This document shows positions 9,979 through 21,900 of a stretch of DNA of 64,000 nt, one piece after another. Below the pieces are notes generated by a model. It was not told where the DNA came from and made no database searches. It saw only the letters and a program-made list of their open reading frames with translations. A program made the position numbers and the translations under genes. The stretch lies in NCBI GenBank assembly GCA_028826165.1, contig JAPDFW010000092.1, positions 310,001 through 374,000 on the forward strand, written 5' to 3'. Source of the stretch: Anaeramoeba ignava (taxonomy: Eukaryota; Metamonada; Anaeramoebidae). How positions within the stretch are numbered: the first letter of the stretch is position 1; each line of letters starts with the position of its first letter.

Positions 9979-12900
9979 ATGTCGAAATCATTTAGACATA
10001 GAGGAAAACAAAGACATGAATCAAAATTTGTATTTCGAATTGAATCAGTAACTGGAATTTTAACACGTTCTTCAACATCTTTTATAAAATGGAAAAGAAG
10101 AAAATTAAAAGGTGAATCAGCTAAATCAGAAATTAATACAAATGGAATTGCAACTTGGAAAGATGAATTCGTTATAAATGTTAATTTTTTTGAAAATAAA
10201 AAAACTCATAAATTTGATCCAAAAAAAATTGATATAGAAATTTATATTGTAAGTTAAATTTTTAAAAAGAAAAAAAAAAATAAAGATAAAAAAAAATAAC
10301 GAATTTTTTTTCTTTTCTTTTTTTTTAAAATAGATTGAAAATAAAAAAGGAAAAGATGTTCAAAAAAAAATTGGAAGCTTTGAAATTGATGCAGTTGATT
10401 TTGAAAAGGAATCTGATTTTTTTAGAAAAGAAGTTTCTGTTAAATTAAAAGAAAAAGCTGGATCAAGTCAAGCTAAAGTTGCTATTCTTGGAAAAGTTGA
10501 AAAAGATATAAAAACAGAAACTACAAATTTAACTGAAAATTTAACTGAAAATGTAACTGAAATTTTAACTGAAAATGAAAATGAAAATGAAAATGAAAAT
10601 GAAAATGAAAATGAAAATGAAAATCAAAAACAAAAATCAAATGAAAAATCAAATGAAAAATCAAATGAAAAATCAAATGAAAAATCAAATGAAAATATAA
10701 AACAAATTCAATTAATTCCTCAAGAAGAATCTTCAGATGGTATTTTTGATGATGATTTTGAATTTTCAGAAAATGATTCTCTTGAATTTGATTTCAAAGA
10801 TGATGTAAATGAAATTCAAAATAAACATATTAATGATTTTGAACAATTTTCACAAAAAAAAATAGAAGAAAAAGCAAATGTAAAAAGTTTTAAAAAAATA
10901 TGAAGATCAAAATTTAAATGAATAAAAAAATTGATTTTAAAATTCTTACATATTTATTTTATTTAAAAAATTAAAAAAGGGAAATGAAATCAATGATTTA
11001 AAAAATGATTCAAAAATGATTCAAAAAAAGATTTAAAAGAAGATTTAAAAAAAGATTCAAAAAATGATTCAAAAAATGATTCAAAAAATTATTCAAAAAA
11101 TGATTTAAAAAATGATTCAAAAAAAGATTCAAAAAATGATTCAAAAAATTATTCAAAAAATGATTCAAAAAATGATTCAAAAAATGATTCAAAAAATGAT
11201 TCAAAAAATGATTCAAAAAAAGATTCAAAAAATGATTCAAAAAATGATTTAAAAAAAGATTCAAAAAAAGATTCAAAAAAAGATTTAAAAAATGATTTAA
11301 AAAGTAATAAGAAAATTAATCAATTATCTGAAGAAAGAAAAAATCAAATCATTTCATCAACAAAAAAAAATGAAGATCAAATGAAAATTTTTCAAGAAAA
11401 TCGACAATTATCAAAAATTCAATCATTAAGAGAAATTCAAGCAGAAATAAAAAAAGAAGGAGATGATCTGAATCAACAAAATAATCCAGATTCAACTCGT
11501 ATATCTACTTTACAAAAGGAGATTATGACATTATTAATGAATAGGAAGAAATTAGTTACTTCTTTTAAAAATAAAAAAAAGGAATTCAAAGAAAATGAAA
11601 AAAAATTAAAAGAAGAAATTGAAAAATATAAAAAACAAATCAACGAACAACAAGTTATAATCTCTGAGAACACAAATAAAATGCAAGAATTAATGAACCA
11701 AAAACAACCAAAAAAAGATTCAAAAAATCAAAAGCAAAATCAAAATCAAAAGCAAAATCAAGAATTGCAAAATAGAAATCAAATTTTACAAACAAATATA
11801 AAAGAAAATGAAGTAAAAATCAAGAATTTACAAAACGATATCCAACAGAAAGAAAGTGAAATCAAAGGTTTTCAGACTCAAGTTGACAATTTACAAGCTC
11901 AATTAGATAGTACAAGTAAAAAATTTAAAGAAGAAGAAGAAAAACTGAAAAAAAAAATTCAAAAATTGAAAGAAGAAAACCAAGAAATTGAAGAGAATCA
12001 AAAGAAAATGAGCTTGCTTATTGCTTCGCACGAAAAAGAGAAGCAAAAATTTATGGAAGAAAGAGCGCGTTATTCTAGCAAAAAAAAGAAAAAAAGTGAA
12101 GAAAAACTTGCAAATAAAAACAATTTAAATGAGACGAAAAGTGAAAATGAGAAATTAAAGCAAGTTTCAACAAAGCTTGAAAAGGAGCTTCATTTGCACT
12201 CATTCTTGCATTCAGAAAAATGGCTGATTGAGAGACTTTTTTACTTCCCAGATTATAAATTCTGGAAGGATTATCCAACATCATCATGTTTAATGATGAC
12301 ATTTTTTTTAAGAAATCAAGCTTTTAAAAATCATATGTTTTCAGACGCTTTAAAATTGTTCCTCAATTCTCTTCATTTATTAGTGACTCACTTCAAAATA
12401 AATGATATTCCCAAATTAGCTTGGATTCTTTCAAATGTGATTTTTATTAAGGCGTTAATAATGAAAGAAAATGAAATGGAAAATAAAGAGGATTATGATT
12501 ATAGTCAAGATTTCAAATCAGTTCGTGATTCCGATTCAGAAGATAGTTTTTTCGCTGATGATAATAGCAATTTCCAGTTTAGCAAAGAAATTCAAATCAA
12601 TAAAAATTCACACGAAATTGAATTAAATGAAAATGATTTTTTTGATCAAGATTTTATGCCAATTCCAAAATTTATTAGTCAAATTGACCACATTTTCAAT
12701 ATCAGTTACACTTCATTAGTTTCTTATTACAAATCGCAAATGAATAAAATGATCTCTCAATCTTTTGTTAAGAAATCAACTGAACTCAAAATCACTAAAA
12801 GAGATTTAATTGTTGATCGATATGGCTCATCTCAAAATATTGTTGAATTTTTGGAATCAGTTTCAAAGAATTGCAAAACGAATCATCTTCCAAATGATTT

Positions 12901-13759
12901 AACTTTTTCGATCATGTCTCAATTACTCCATTCAATTTCCTCTGGTTTATTGAATGTCATGTTAAGAAGTAAATCTTGCAAGTGCGGTGTTTGTATGAAT
13001 ATGAAATATTCTTTATCAATTATTAATCATTGGTTAGATGTTTCTGGTTATTCTCGACTTTGGTAATTAAATAAAAAAAAAATATTCCAATTAAAAAAAT
13101 ATTCAAACATGAAATTAAAAAAATTTCTTCTTTAATTTAGTTCTGATTTAAGACTTGCTCGTGAAGTTTTTGATTGTATTCTATTAAATAAAAAAATTAT
13201 TGCAGACCAAAAATTTGTTGCTTGGAAAGAAATTTGTGGTTCATTAACATTATTTCAAGTTCATAAATTATTATCAAATTTCAAACCTGATCAGTAAAAA
13301 AGAAAACAAAAAATTTAATTAAAAATTTAATTAAAAATTTAATTAAAAATTTATTTAAAAATTTATTTAAAAATTTATTTAAAAATTTATTTAAAAATTT
13401 AAAAATTTATTTAAAAATTTATTTAAAAATTTCAATTTAGATTTGATAATGAACCAATTAGTCAACAAAGTTTACAAGAATTTCTTGAATTAGCAAAAAG
13501 TTTCTATAAATTAAATCCAGAATTAAGTGAAATGGTTGATGAAAATGAATTAGAAGTTGATGAAAATTTTTTGTTTCCAGTTCGTAATGATTTTCCTAAT
13601 TATAATCTTGATGATTGGGATTCAGTTGTTGTTTCTGATTCTATAATTGATCAAGTCGATATTTCAATCTTATTCAAATCAATTTATGAAAAAGATAAAA
13701 AAGAAAAAACAGATTTAAAAAAATTTATGGAATTTAATTCAAATTATATTTTTTTCTAA
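9979..13759 (+). CDS. NT-C2 / coiled-coil / dilute (DIL) domain protein
   Basis: Five exons: 9979-10248, 10334-10879, 10980-13062, 13141-13293 and 13441-13759; each junction is GT-AG and phases match. Exon 1 and the start of exon 2 form an N-terminal C2 domain of EEIG1/EHBP1 type (FVFRIESVTGI, WKRRKLKGESA, NGIATWKDEFVIN). An acidic Asn/Glu/Lys stretch and a (DSKN/DSKK)n repeat follow, then a long coiled coil (about 11380-12180). The C-terminal third matches a dilute domain as in myosin-V tails: IPKLAWILSNVIFIKALI, a Y-x-x-L-V region, LTFSIMSQLLHSISSGLLNVML and INHWLDVSG, completed by the last two exons. A cytoplasmic adaptor linking membranes (C2) to vesicles or motors is likely. One A appears missing in the A run at 11012-11016: exon 3 reads in the expected phase up to there and the rest continues one frame over. 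Confidence 0.75.
10990..11300 (+). repeat. Coding 12-bp repeat, (Asp-Ser-Lys-Asn/Lys)n
   Basis: About 25 units of GATTCAAAAAAT and variants (GATTTAAAAAAA, TATTCAAAAAAT). In the frame of the downstream coiled coil they read DSKN, DSKK, DLKN. The second unit is one A short, which puts a stop in the downstream frame just upstream of 11012. Confidence 0.8.
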
Positions 13760-13839
13760 TTTTTAAAAAAGAAAAGAAAAGATTTTGATTATTTTGATTA
13801 TTTTTATTTTTATTTTTATTTTTATTTTTATTTTTGGAA

Positions 13840-16563
13840 TTAATTCTTTAAAGAAATTCCAAAAATTCTTTCAAAATGATCCAAATATTTTTTAAATTTT
13901 TCATATTTTAAAATATAAATTTTAAAATATTGAATAATAGAAAACATTTTAATAGGATCATTCATAACCAATGTAGTTTCCAAAATTGATTCAATAATAG
14001 GATCATTCAAAATGATATTTGGGGTTTTTTCTATAAATCGAAGAGCTTGAATAACCATATTTCTTGAAATTAAGAGTTGAATGATTGATTCGAAATCATT
14101 ATTTCTTTTAAGCATATCAATTGCAATATATAAAGCAGGAGGATATTTCTTATCCAAAGCAGCAAGTTGGTAAGCGACATAATTTGAGTCATCGATGATA
14201 TGAAATTGAACAAATTGATACAATTGAGAAAACTTGTTATTTTTCACTAATAATTCAATAATCATACTAAATAAAAAATGTTGAATTGGAATGTGATAAA
14301 AATTCAAACTTCGAATATATTCTGTAAGAACAGAAATCAAATATCGATCTTCAATCAATTGATTTTCTTGAACCTCCAAAAAAACATGTTTATATAAATC
14401 TTCTTGATGAAGAACAATGTATCCTTGAGCACTTTTTTGGGGAAATTGAAGAATGTTTTTGAGTCTTTCATTCGCAATTTCCATTTCGTTTTTATTATTT
14501 TCTTTTTGATCCTCTTTTTCTTTTTGATCTTCTTCTGTTTTTTCTTGGTTTTCTTCAAAATTAAGAATAATAAATTCTGTTTCAATATCTCCGTATTGTT
14601 TCTTTTTTGGAGTCTCTTTAGACAATTCCAAACTAGAATGCATTTGGTTTCCTTTTCCATTATTTTCCAAGTCTTGATTTAATTGAAGACTACTGTGAGT
14701 TCTTTTGAATTTTGGTGTTAAATCAAGAAGAAATGGATTCTTTTTATTTTGATTTTGATTTTCCTTTTTTTTCCCTTTTTTCTTTTTTTTCTGTTTGTTT
14801 GGTTTGTTTGGGCTTTTGTCTTTTACTTGAGCTTTTCCTGCTAAATTTCTTATGTGGTTAATTATATCAAAACAATATGAAAGTATCTCAAGTTTTTCAT
14901 TTTCTTCAATTGATATTTTCAAGAATTTCAACAAAACAAATTTTGAATCTGCTCTTTGAAAAAGAAATTTGATTCGATGGAATTTATCTCGAATGCATGA
15001 TGCAACTGTATTTAAATCAATATCATAAAATGAAATGAATCCTGTAAATGGATCCAAAATATAATTTGGTAAAAAATGTGCCCATGCTTTTTTGTGTAAT
15101 AAAAACAATTTTTTTTTGAGTTCATTTTCATTTTCATTTTCATTTTCATTTTCATTTCCAATTCCAATTTGATTTTGATTTTGATTTTGATTTTCATCTT
15201 CAATTTCATTTTCATTTAAATTTTCATTTTCATCTAAATTTTCATTTTCATCTAAATTTTCATTTTCATTTAAATTTTCATTTAAATTTTCATTTAATTT
15301 ATGATTTTTATCCAAAAAAAATGCTTTTTCTAAACTCAATGTAATTGGTTTGATAGATAAAGGAAATATAATTGATTCAGGCTTAACTGTATCATCTCTA
15401 ATATCATAAAACATAGTTCTTTGTGATTCCAAATCATGAAGTAGTAATAAATTATCAACAACACTAATTGCAAAATTAGATTGTAAAGCTGGAATTTCAA
15501 GAAAAGGTTTTGTAATTTCTTCCTTTGTAATTTTATATAATAATAAAAAGTTATTTTCTAATCCACTTTGAACTAATTGTGCACAATATAAATTGTTATA
15601 AAGTCGGATTAATAAAAGACTTTTATTCACTATTCCTATTCTTTTCCTGATTCTTTTCTTCATTTCTCTGTGTGCTCTTTCATTGTTTACTTTTTTTGTT
15701 TCTTCAAATATTGGATATTTTAATTCAATTTTAGGTAATTTAACAACTTGTGTTGGACGGAATTGATATCCTCTTATTTGTTTTCCATTTAATTCTGTTG
15801 ATAATAATATTAATTTATTCTCAAACTATTTAATTTTATTTTAATTTTATTTTAATTTTTTATAAATTTTTATAAATGAATTTAAATTATTTTTAATTTT
15901 ATAAATTACAGAATATGAAGCTCCATGAATTTGTGAATGTTTAAAAATATTAATCCTTTTTATATTTTTTTTATCTTCTTCAATCTAAAATTTTAAATAA
16001 AAAGAATTAAAAATTTTTTTTTCTCAATTTAAATTTTCTTTATTTAAAAAATTACAAATAAATGTTCAAGTGTATAATTTGTAATTAAAAGTAATTGTAA
16101 ATTATCAAGCCATTTAATTGATAAAATAGTGAAGTTATTTTTGTTTGCAAATTTAGATTTATAAGTTAAAGTTTTTTTTGCTTCTTTTGTTTTCAATTTT
16201 CCTTTTCTTAAAAATAACTCAAATTCTGTATTATTATTTCTAACAATAGCAAGATATTTACGATTTGGAGAAATTGATATTTCTTGAATATAATCATTTA
16301 TATTGATTTGGGAAAGTCTATTAAAAAATAATCGAAGAGAAAATAAAAAAAAAATTTATAAATTGTATTTTTGTTTTTTAAGTTGAAATTTTTTTTTTTT
16401 ACTTTATTGCTTCATTTTTTTCAAATAAATATCCAATGCATTTAAGTGTTTTATTTTTAAGTAAAATTATTTGTTGAAGAATTTCATCGAATTTAAACCA
16501 TTGATATTCATTTGGATCAAAGATAATTGGTGATTCCAATTTTACATGAATTTCTTTTTCCAT
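13840..16563 (-). CDS. RMC1: RMC1 (Mic1/C18orf8/Bulli) homologue, MON1-CCZ1 complex subunit
   Basis: Four exons: 16563-16403, 16317-16056, 15984-15910 and 15825-13840, with three small introns (85, 71 and 84 nt); all phases fit and give about 827 residues. The first part is propeller-like (ISISPNRKYLAIVRN, SIKWLDNLQLLLITNY). The C-terminal Mic1 domain is clear: EDLYKHVFLEVQ, LISVLTEYIRSLNFYHIP, QLYQFVQFHIIDDSNYVA and PALYIAIDMLKRNNDFESI line up with human RMC1, as I recall it, in order and spacing. RMC1 binds the MON1-CCZ1 Rab7 exchange factor on late endosomes and lysosomes. The protein is longer than the ~650-residue animal form because of ENLNEN repeats (about 15120-15300) and a basic loop. 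No frameshift is seen. An HPS4/CCZ1-type longin gene occurs later in this window. Confidence 0.85.
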
Positions 16564-16676
16564 TTAAAAAAAATAAAAATAAAAAATGAAAAATGAAAAT
16601 GAAAAATATTTTTTTTGCTTTATTATTTTTTAAAGAAAAAATTGATTTTTGTTTTTGTTTTTGTTTTTTTTTGCTT

Positions 16677-18871
16677 TTATAAAGTCAAAATAATTGAAGA
16701 TAAAGAAAGAAAAAATAGAAAAACTGGATAAATTGCTAATACTTTTTTGTTTGTTGGAATAAATGGAGAAATGAAACTAATTGATGAAATAATTGACCAA
16801 ATAAATCCAATTCCAGCAAAAATAAATTTTACAACAATATTATTGAAAATTAATGATATTATTGAAGCAATATTTAAAGGGAAGATGCAATAACCCAAAA
16901 CACAAACAGTTTGGAAAAAAGATCTAAATTTTTGATTTTGAATTTGAAATTGAAATTAATTTTTGATTTTGAATTTGAATTTGAATTTGAATTTGAATTT
17001 GAATTTGAATTTGATTTTGATTTTGATTTTGATTTTGGTTTTGAATTTGAATTTGATATTGATATTGATATTGATATTGATATTTATATTTATATTGATA
17101 TTGATATTGATATTGATATTGATATTGATATTGATATTGATATTGATATTTATATTTATATTTATATTGATATTGATATTTATATTTATATTGATATTGA
17201 TATTGATATTGATATTGATATTGATATTGATATTGATATTGATATTTATATTGATATTTATATTGATATTTATATTGATATTTATATTTATATTGATATT
17301 GATATTTATATTTATATTGATATTGATATTGATATTGATATTGATATTGAATTTGAATTTGAAATTGATATTGATATTGAAATTGATTTTTGAAATTGAA
17401 TTTGATTTTTGAATTTGATTTTGATATTGATATTTATATTTATATTTATATTGATATTGATTTTTGATATTTATATTGATATTGATATTGATATTTATAT
17501 TTATATTGATATTGATATTGATATTGATATTTATATTTATATTTATATTGATATTGATATTGATATTGATATTGATATTGATATTGATATTTATATTGAT
17601 ATTTATATTTATATTTATATTTATATTTATATTGATATTGATATTGATATTTATATTGATATTTATATTGATATTTATATTGATATTGATATTGATTTTT
17701 GAATTTGATATTTTTATATTTGATATTGATATTGATATTGATATTGATATTTTTATATTTATTTGATATTGATATTATATTGATATTGATATTGATATTG
17801 ATATTTATATTGATATTGATATTTATATTGATATTGATATTTGATTTTGATATTGATATTGATATTGATATTTGATATTGATTTTGATATTTGATATTTG
17901 ATATTGATATTGATATTGATATTTATATTGATATTGATATTTATATTGATATTGATATTGATATTGATATTGATATTTATAATTTATATTGATATTTATA
18001 TTGATATTGATATTGATATTTATATTGATATTGATATTTATATTGATATTGATATTTATATTGATATTGATATTGATATTGATATTTATATTGATATTGA
18101 TATTGATATTGATATTGATATTTATATTTATATTTATATTGATATTTATATTGATTTTTTGATATTGATATTTATATTGAATTTGAATTTGAATTTGAAT
18201 TTGATTTTGAAATTGAAATTGAATTTGAATTTGAATTTGAATTTGATTTTGAAATTGAAATTGAATTTGAATTTGAATTTGAATTTGAAATTGAAATTGA
18301 AATTGAATTTGAATTTGATTTTGATATTGAATTAGATTTCTACATATTCCCTCCTAATAATAACGCATTAATAGTAACAATTCCAGAACCAATCCAAATT
18401 ATAAAAAATATTAAAGCAAAAACTAAAGAAGATTGATTTTCTGGAGCTCCATGACTTAAAATTCTAAATAAAATAAATAAAATAATATAATTTTAAAAAC
18501 AAGAAAAAAAATCATTTTATTAAAAAAAATTAAAATACACTGATAATAATAAACAAAGGAAAAGTGGTCCCCATAAATCCCCTATTTAATTTTTTAATTA
18601 TTATTTTAATTATTTTTCATTTTATTTTTTTCTTATAAATTCTTTTTACAGTCTCTAAGATTATCTTTATCTCCTCTAAATATTAAAACTTGCTTTAATT
18701 TTGTTCCTATTCTTTTTAAATCTCGTAACTTTTTTATTTTTTAATTTTTTAAATTTTTAATTTATTTTTAATTGATTTTTTTTTTACTAATGTTGCAAAA
18801 ACTGATTCATCAAGTGTATTTCCTATTTCTTCATTTGGAATCATTAATTCAGAATCTAATTGATTTGCCAT
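16677..18871 (-). CDS. YIPF6: YIPF6 homologue, Yip1-family Golgi membrane protein
   Basis: Five exons on the minus strand: 18871-18788, 18728-18641 or close to it (ending RD plus one base), 18581-18539, 18463-18344 and 16923-16677. The joined protein reads LDESVFATL / RDLKRIGTKLKQVL / RD-W-DLWGPLFLCLLLS / ILSHGAPENQ / LLLGGNI-SFFQTVCVLGYC and then IPTNKKVLAIYPVFLFFLS. This order and these motifs (LDExV..T, RDLK, RDWDLWGPL, LGGNISFFQ, VLGYC, PxNxxALAxYPVFL) are those of YIPF6, and both split codons (Trp, Ile) are restored by splicing. Several membrane helices follow the cytoplasmic N-terminus. Yip1 proteins act in ER-Golgi trafficking with Rab GTPases. The last intron is 1,420 nt of repeat; the others are short. 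Confidence 0.9.
16924..18343 (-). repeat. 1.4-kb intron of YIPF6 made of GATATT/TATATT hexamers
   Basis: Read on the plus strand, the core is over 150 hexamers of GATATT and TATATT, flanked at both ends by GAATTT/GATTTT hexamers. C is absent from the plus strand inside the tract apart from the splice edges. Donor GTAGAAATC, acceptor AATTTAG. Both translated strands give long spurious IDIDID or ILILIL frames. Confidence 0.9.
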
Positions 18872-18969
18872 TGATTTTCTAATTTTGAAAAAAAAAAAAT
18901 GAAAAAAATAATTTTGAAAGAAATAATTTTTTTTTATTTAAATTTTTTTTTTTGGATTATTTAATCAAT

Positions 18970-21900
18970 TCATTTTCTTTCATTAATTCCCCAAATTCTT
19001 AAAAAACCTTCACAATCACCAGAATAAACTTGATTTAAATCTGCAAAATAAAACAAAGAAGTAGTTGGAACATTAGACTGAATTTCGATTGTAAAAATAT
19101 GATTTAAATCAAAAGCATCAAAAATATTGATATTTCCACTTTGAGTTCCAGTAAAAATCACATTTCTTAAAGTTCCAAAATCAGCTGAACTGAAAGTGGC
19201 TGAATGAATGAAACCTTGAGAATTCGGAGACAAGTTTTTTGTTGTTATAAGATGCCCATTAATTGTCCACAAATTGAGAGTGTTAATATTTTTTTGTGAA
19301 TCAAAATCAAAAATTTTTTGAGAATAAAATTTTGATGAAAAAGTAACAATATCACCAGTGATTTCACTTATTGCAAGAGTAGAAACAGGACCAACATGAT
19401 TTTCCAATGAAAAAACACAAGATAAAGAATTCATATCCCAAATAATAACAGATCCATCAAGTGATGCAGTCAAAATCACATGAAATTCAGAAGATGCAAT
19501 AATTTTTAAAATTGAATCAGTGTGTCCAAACAATTTATCTTTAAACTTAAATCCTGTGATTTTCTTTTGTGAACGGATGATTTCCCAAATATATACTATT
19601 CCTTTTTTTCCGCCTGCAATGAATATACTTCCATCATTTGGAGTTGCACAACAATAAATAATATCATCAATATCTTCTCCAAATGTTAGTAAAATTTTTT
19701 TGGATTTATTAATACTTGATAATTTGAATGAATCCTCAAATTCCTTTATTTGTATAATCATTTCCTTTTCTGGTTTTATTACGCATGTGTTTTTGTGAAT
19801 TAATATAATATTTTTTCCTTTGGAAACAATTTCTTGAATTGGTGAAGTTGTTTTCTTACTATCAATACAGGATAATAAATGTAAGTTTGAAAGTAAATCA
19901 TGTTGATTATGATAATTTTTGAGAAATTCTCTTGAAAGAAGTTCTTTTATGTTTTCATTTTCATTTTCAATTTCATTTCCATTTTCATTTTGATTTTGAT
20001 TTTCATTTTCAATTTGATTTTCATTTTCATTTTCATTTTGATTTTCAATTTGATTTTCATTTTCATTTTCATTTCCATTTTCATTTTCAATTTCATTTTG
20101 ATTTTGATTTTGATTTTGATTTTGATTTTGATTTTCAATTTCAATTTGATTTTGATTTTGATTTTGGTTTTGATTTTGATTTTGATTTTGATTTTGATTT
20201 TCATTTTGATTTTGATTTTGATTTTGATTTTGATTTTGATTTTGATTTTGATTTTGATTTTGATTTTGATTTTGATTTTGATTTTCATTTTGATTTTGAT
20301 TTTGATTTTGATTTTGATTTTCATTTTGATTTTGATTTTGATTTTGATTTTGATTTTGATTTTGATTTTGATTTTTATTTTCAATTTCAATTTCATTTTG
20401 ATTTTGATTTTCAATTTGATTTTGATTTTGATTTTGATTTTGATTTTGATTTTGATTTTCAATTTCAATTTGATTTTCAATTTGATTTTGATTTTGATTT
20501 TGATTTTGATTTTCATTTTGATTTTCATTTTCATTTTCATTTTCATTTTTTCAATTTCAATTTGATTTTGATTTTGATTTTGATTTTGATTTTGATTTTG
20601 AATTTGATTTTCAATTTGATTTTGATTTTGATTTTGATTTTGATTTTCATTTTCAATTTGATTTTGATTTTGATTTTGATTTTGATTTTCATTTTGATTT
20701 TCATTTTGAATTTGATTTTCAATTTCAATTTGATTTTCAATTTGTTTTTCAATTTCAATTTGATTTTCAATTTGATTTTGATTTTGATTTTGATTTTGAT
20801 TTTGAATTTGATTTTGATTTTGATTTTCAATTTGATTTTCATTTTCAATTTCATTTTCATTTTGATTTTGATTTTCAATTTGATTTTGATTTTGATTTTG
20901 ATTTTGATTTTGATTTTGATTTTGATTTTCAATTTCAATTTCAATTTGGTTTTCATTTTGATTTTCATTTTGATTTTGATTTTGATTTTGGTTTTCATTT
21001 TCAATTTGATTTTGATTTTGATTTTGATTTTGATTTTGATTTTGAATTTGATTTTGATTTTGATTTTGATTTTGATTTTGATTTTGATTTTGATTTAGAT
21101 TTTGATTTAGATTTTGATTTTGATTTTGGTTTTGATTTTGATTTTGATTTTGATTTTCATTTTCATTTTGATTTTGATTTTGATTTTGATTTTCATTTGT
21201 TAATTCATTTGTTAATTCATTTGTTAATTCATTTTGATTTTCATTTTCATTTTCAATTTTAATATTATTATTATTATTATTATTGTTGTTGTTGTTATCT
21301 TCTTTGAATTGAAATTCATCTTCTTTTGAAATCAACATTCTTCTTTTTGGATGTTGTCTCTTAAAAATTTGAATAGGAGTTTGCCCAAAATTTTGGATCA
21401 TAGTAATAAATCCTTTTTTTTCAGATCCATCTTGAATTGAATCAATATCGATTCCACCTTCATAACTATATGGATGGAATGCATTGCATGAGTTAACAGC
21501 TCTTTTTCCTTTTTGTTTATATCCAAATATCAAATCAATCCATAAATGAATATTTTCAGAAACATAAGGAGATTCAAGAGCTTCTGAATACATTTTAGTT
21601 AATGATCTTGGATCATGGCGATTAATTTCACCCAAAATTATGTGATCAATTATTTTTCCTCTGTGGTTTATTCCTAAATTATAACCATTTAAATTCCATA
21701 AGAATTCATGAAGGAAGAAAAACTCTGGAGTCAATTCCTTTAAAGTGTTTTGGAAATTTCCTCCAACTTCTTTTGTAAACTTGGGGATCGAAGCAAACAT
21801 TCGATCAGGAAGATCGAATTTTCCACTTTGAAAATCAACAAGCAAAGATGCAAATGGTTCCAAACGAGCCATAAAGAAAAGTACTGTTCCTGGATTTGAG

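Noticed and set aside
16911-18335. Long frames rich in Ile/Asp, Leu/Ile or Phe/Glu over the YIPF6 intron tract
   Set aside because: They are six-frame translations of a hexamer repeat that lies inside a well-supported intron; no domain or start context.
19932-21098. Plus-strand frames of Phe/Asp/His and Leu/Ile over the BEACH linker
   Set aside because: Antisense of the coding Asn/Gln/Glu tract; the minus strand links BEACH and WD40 domains.
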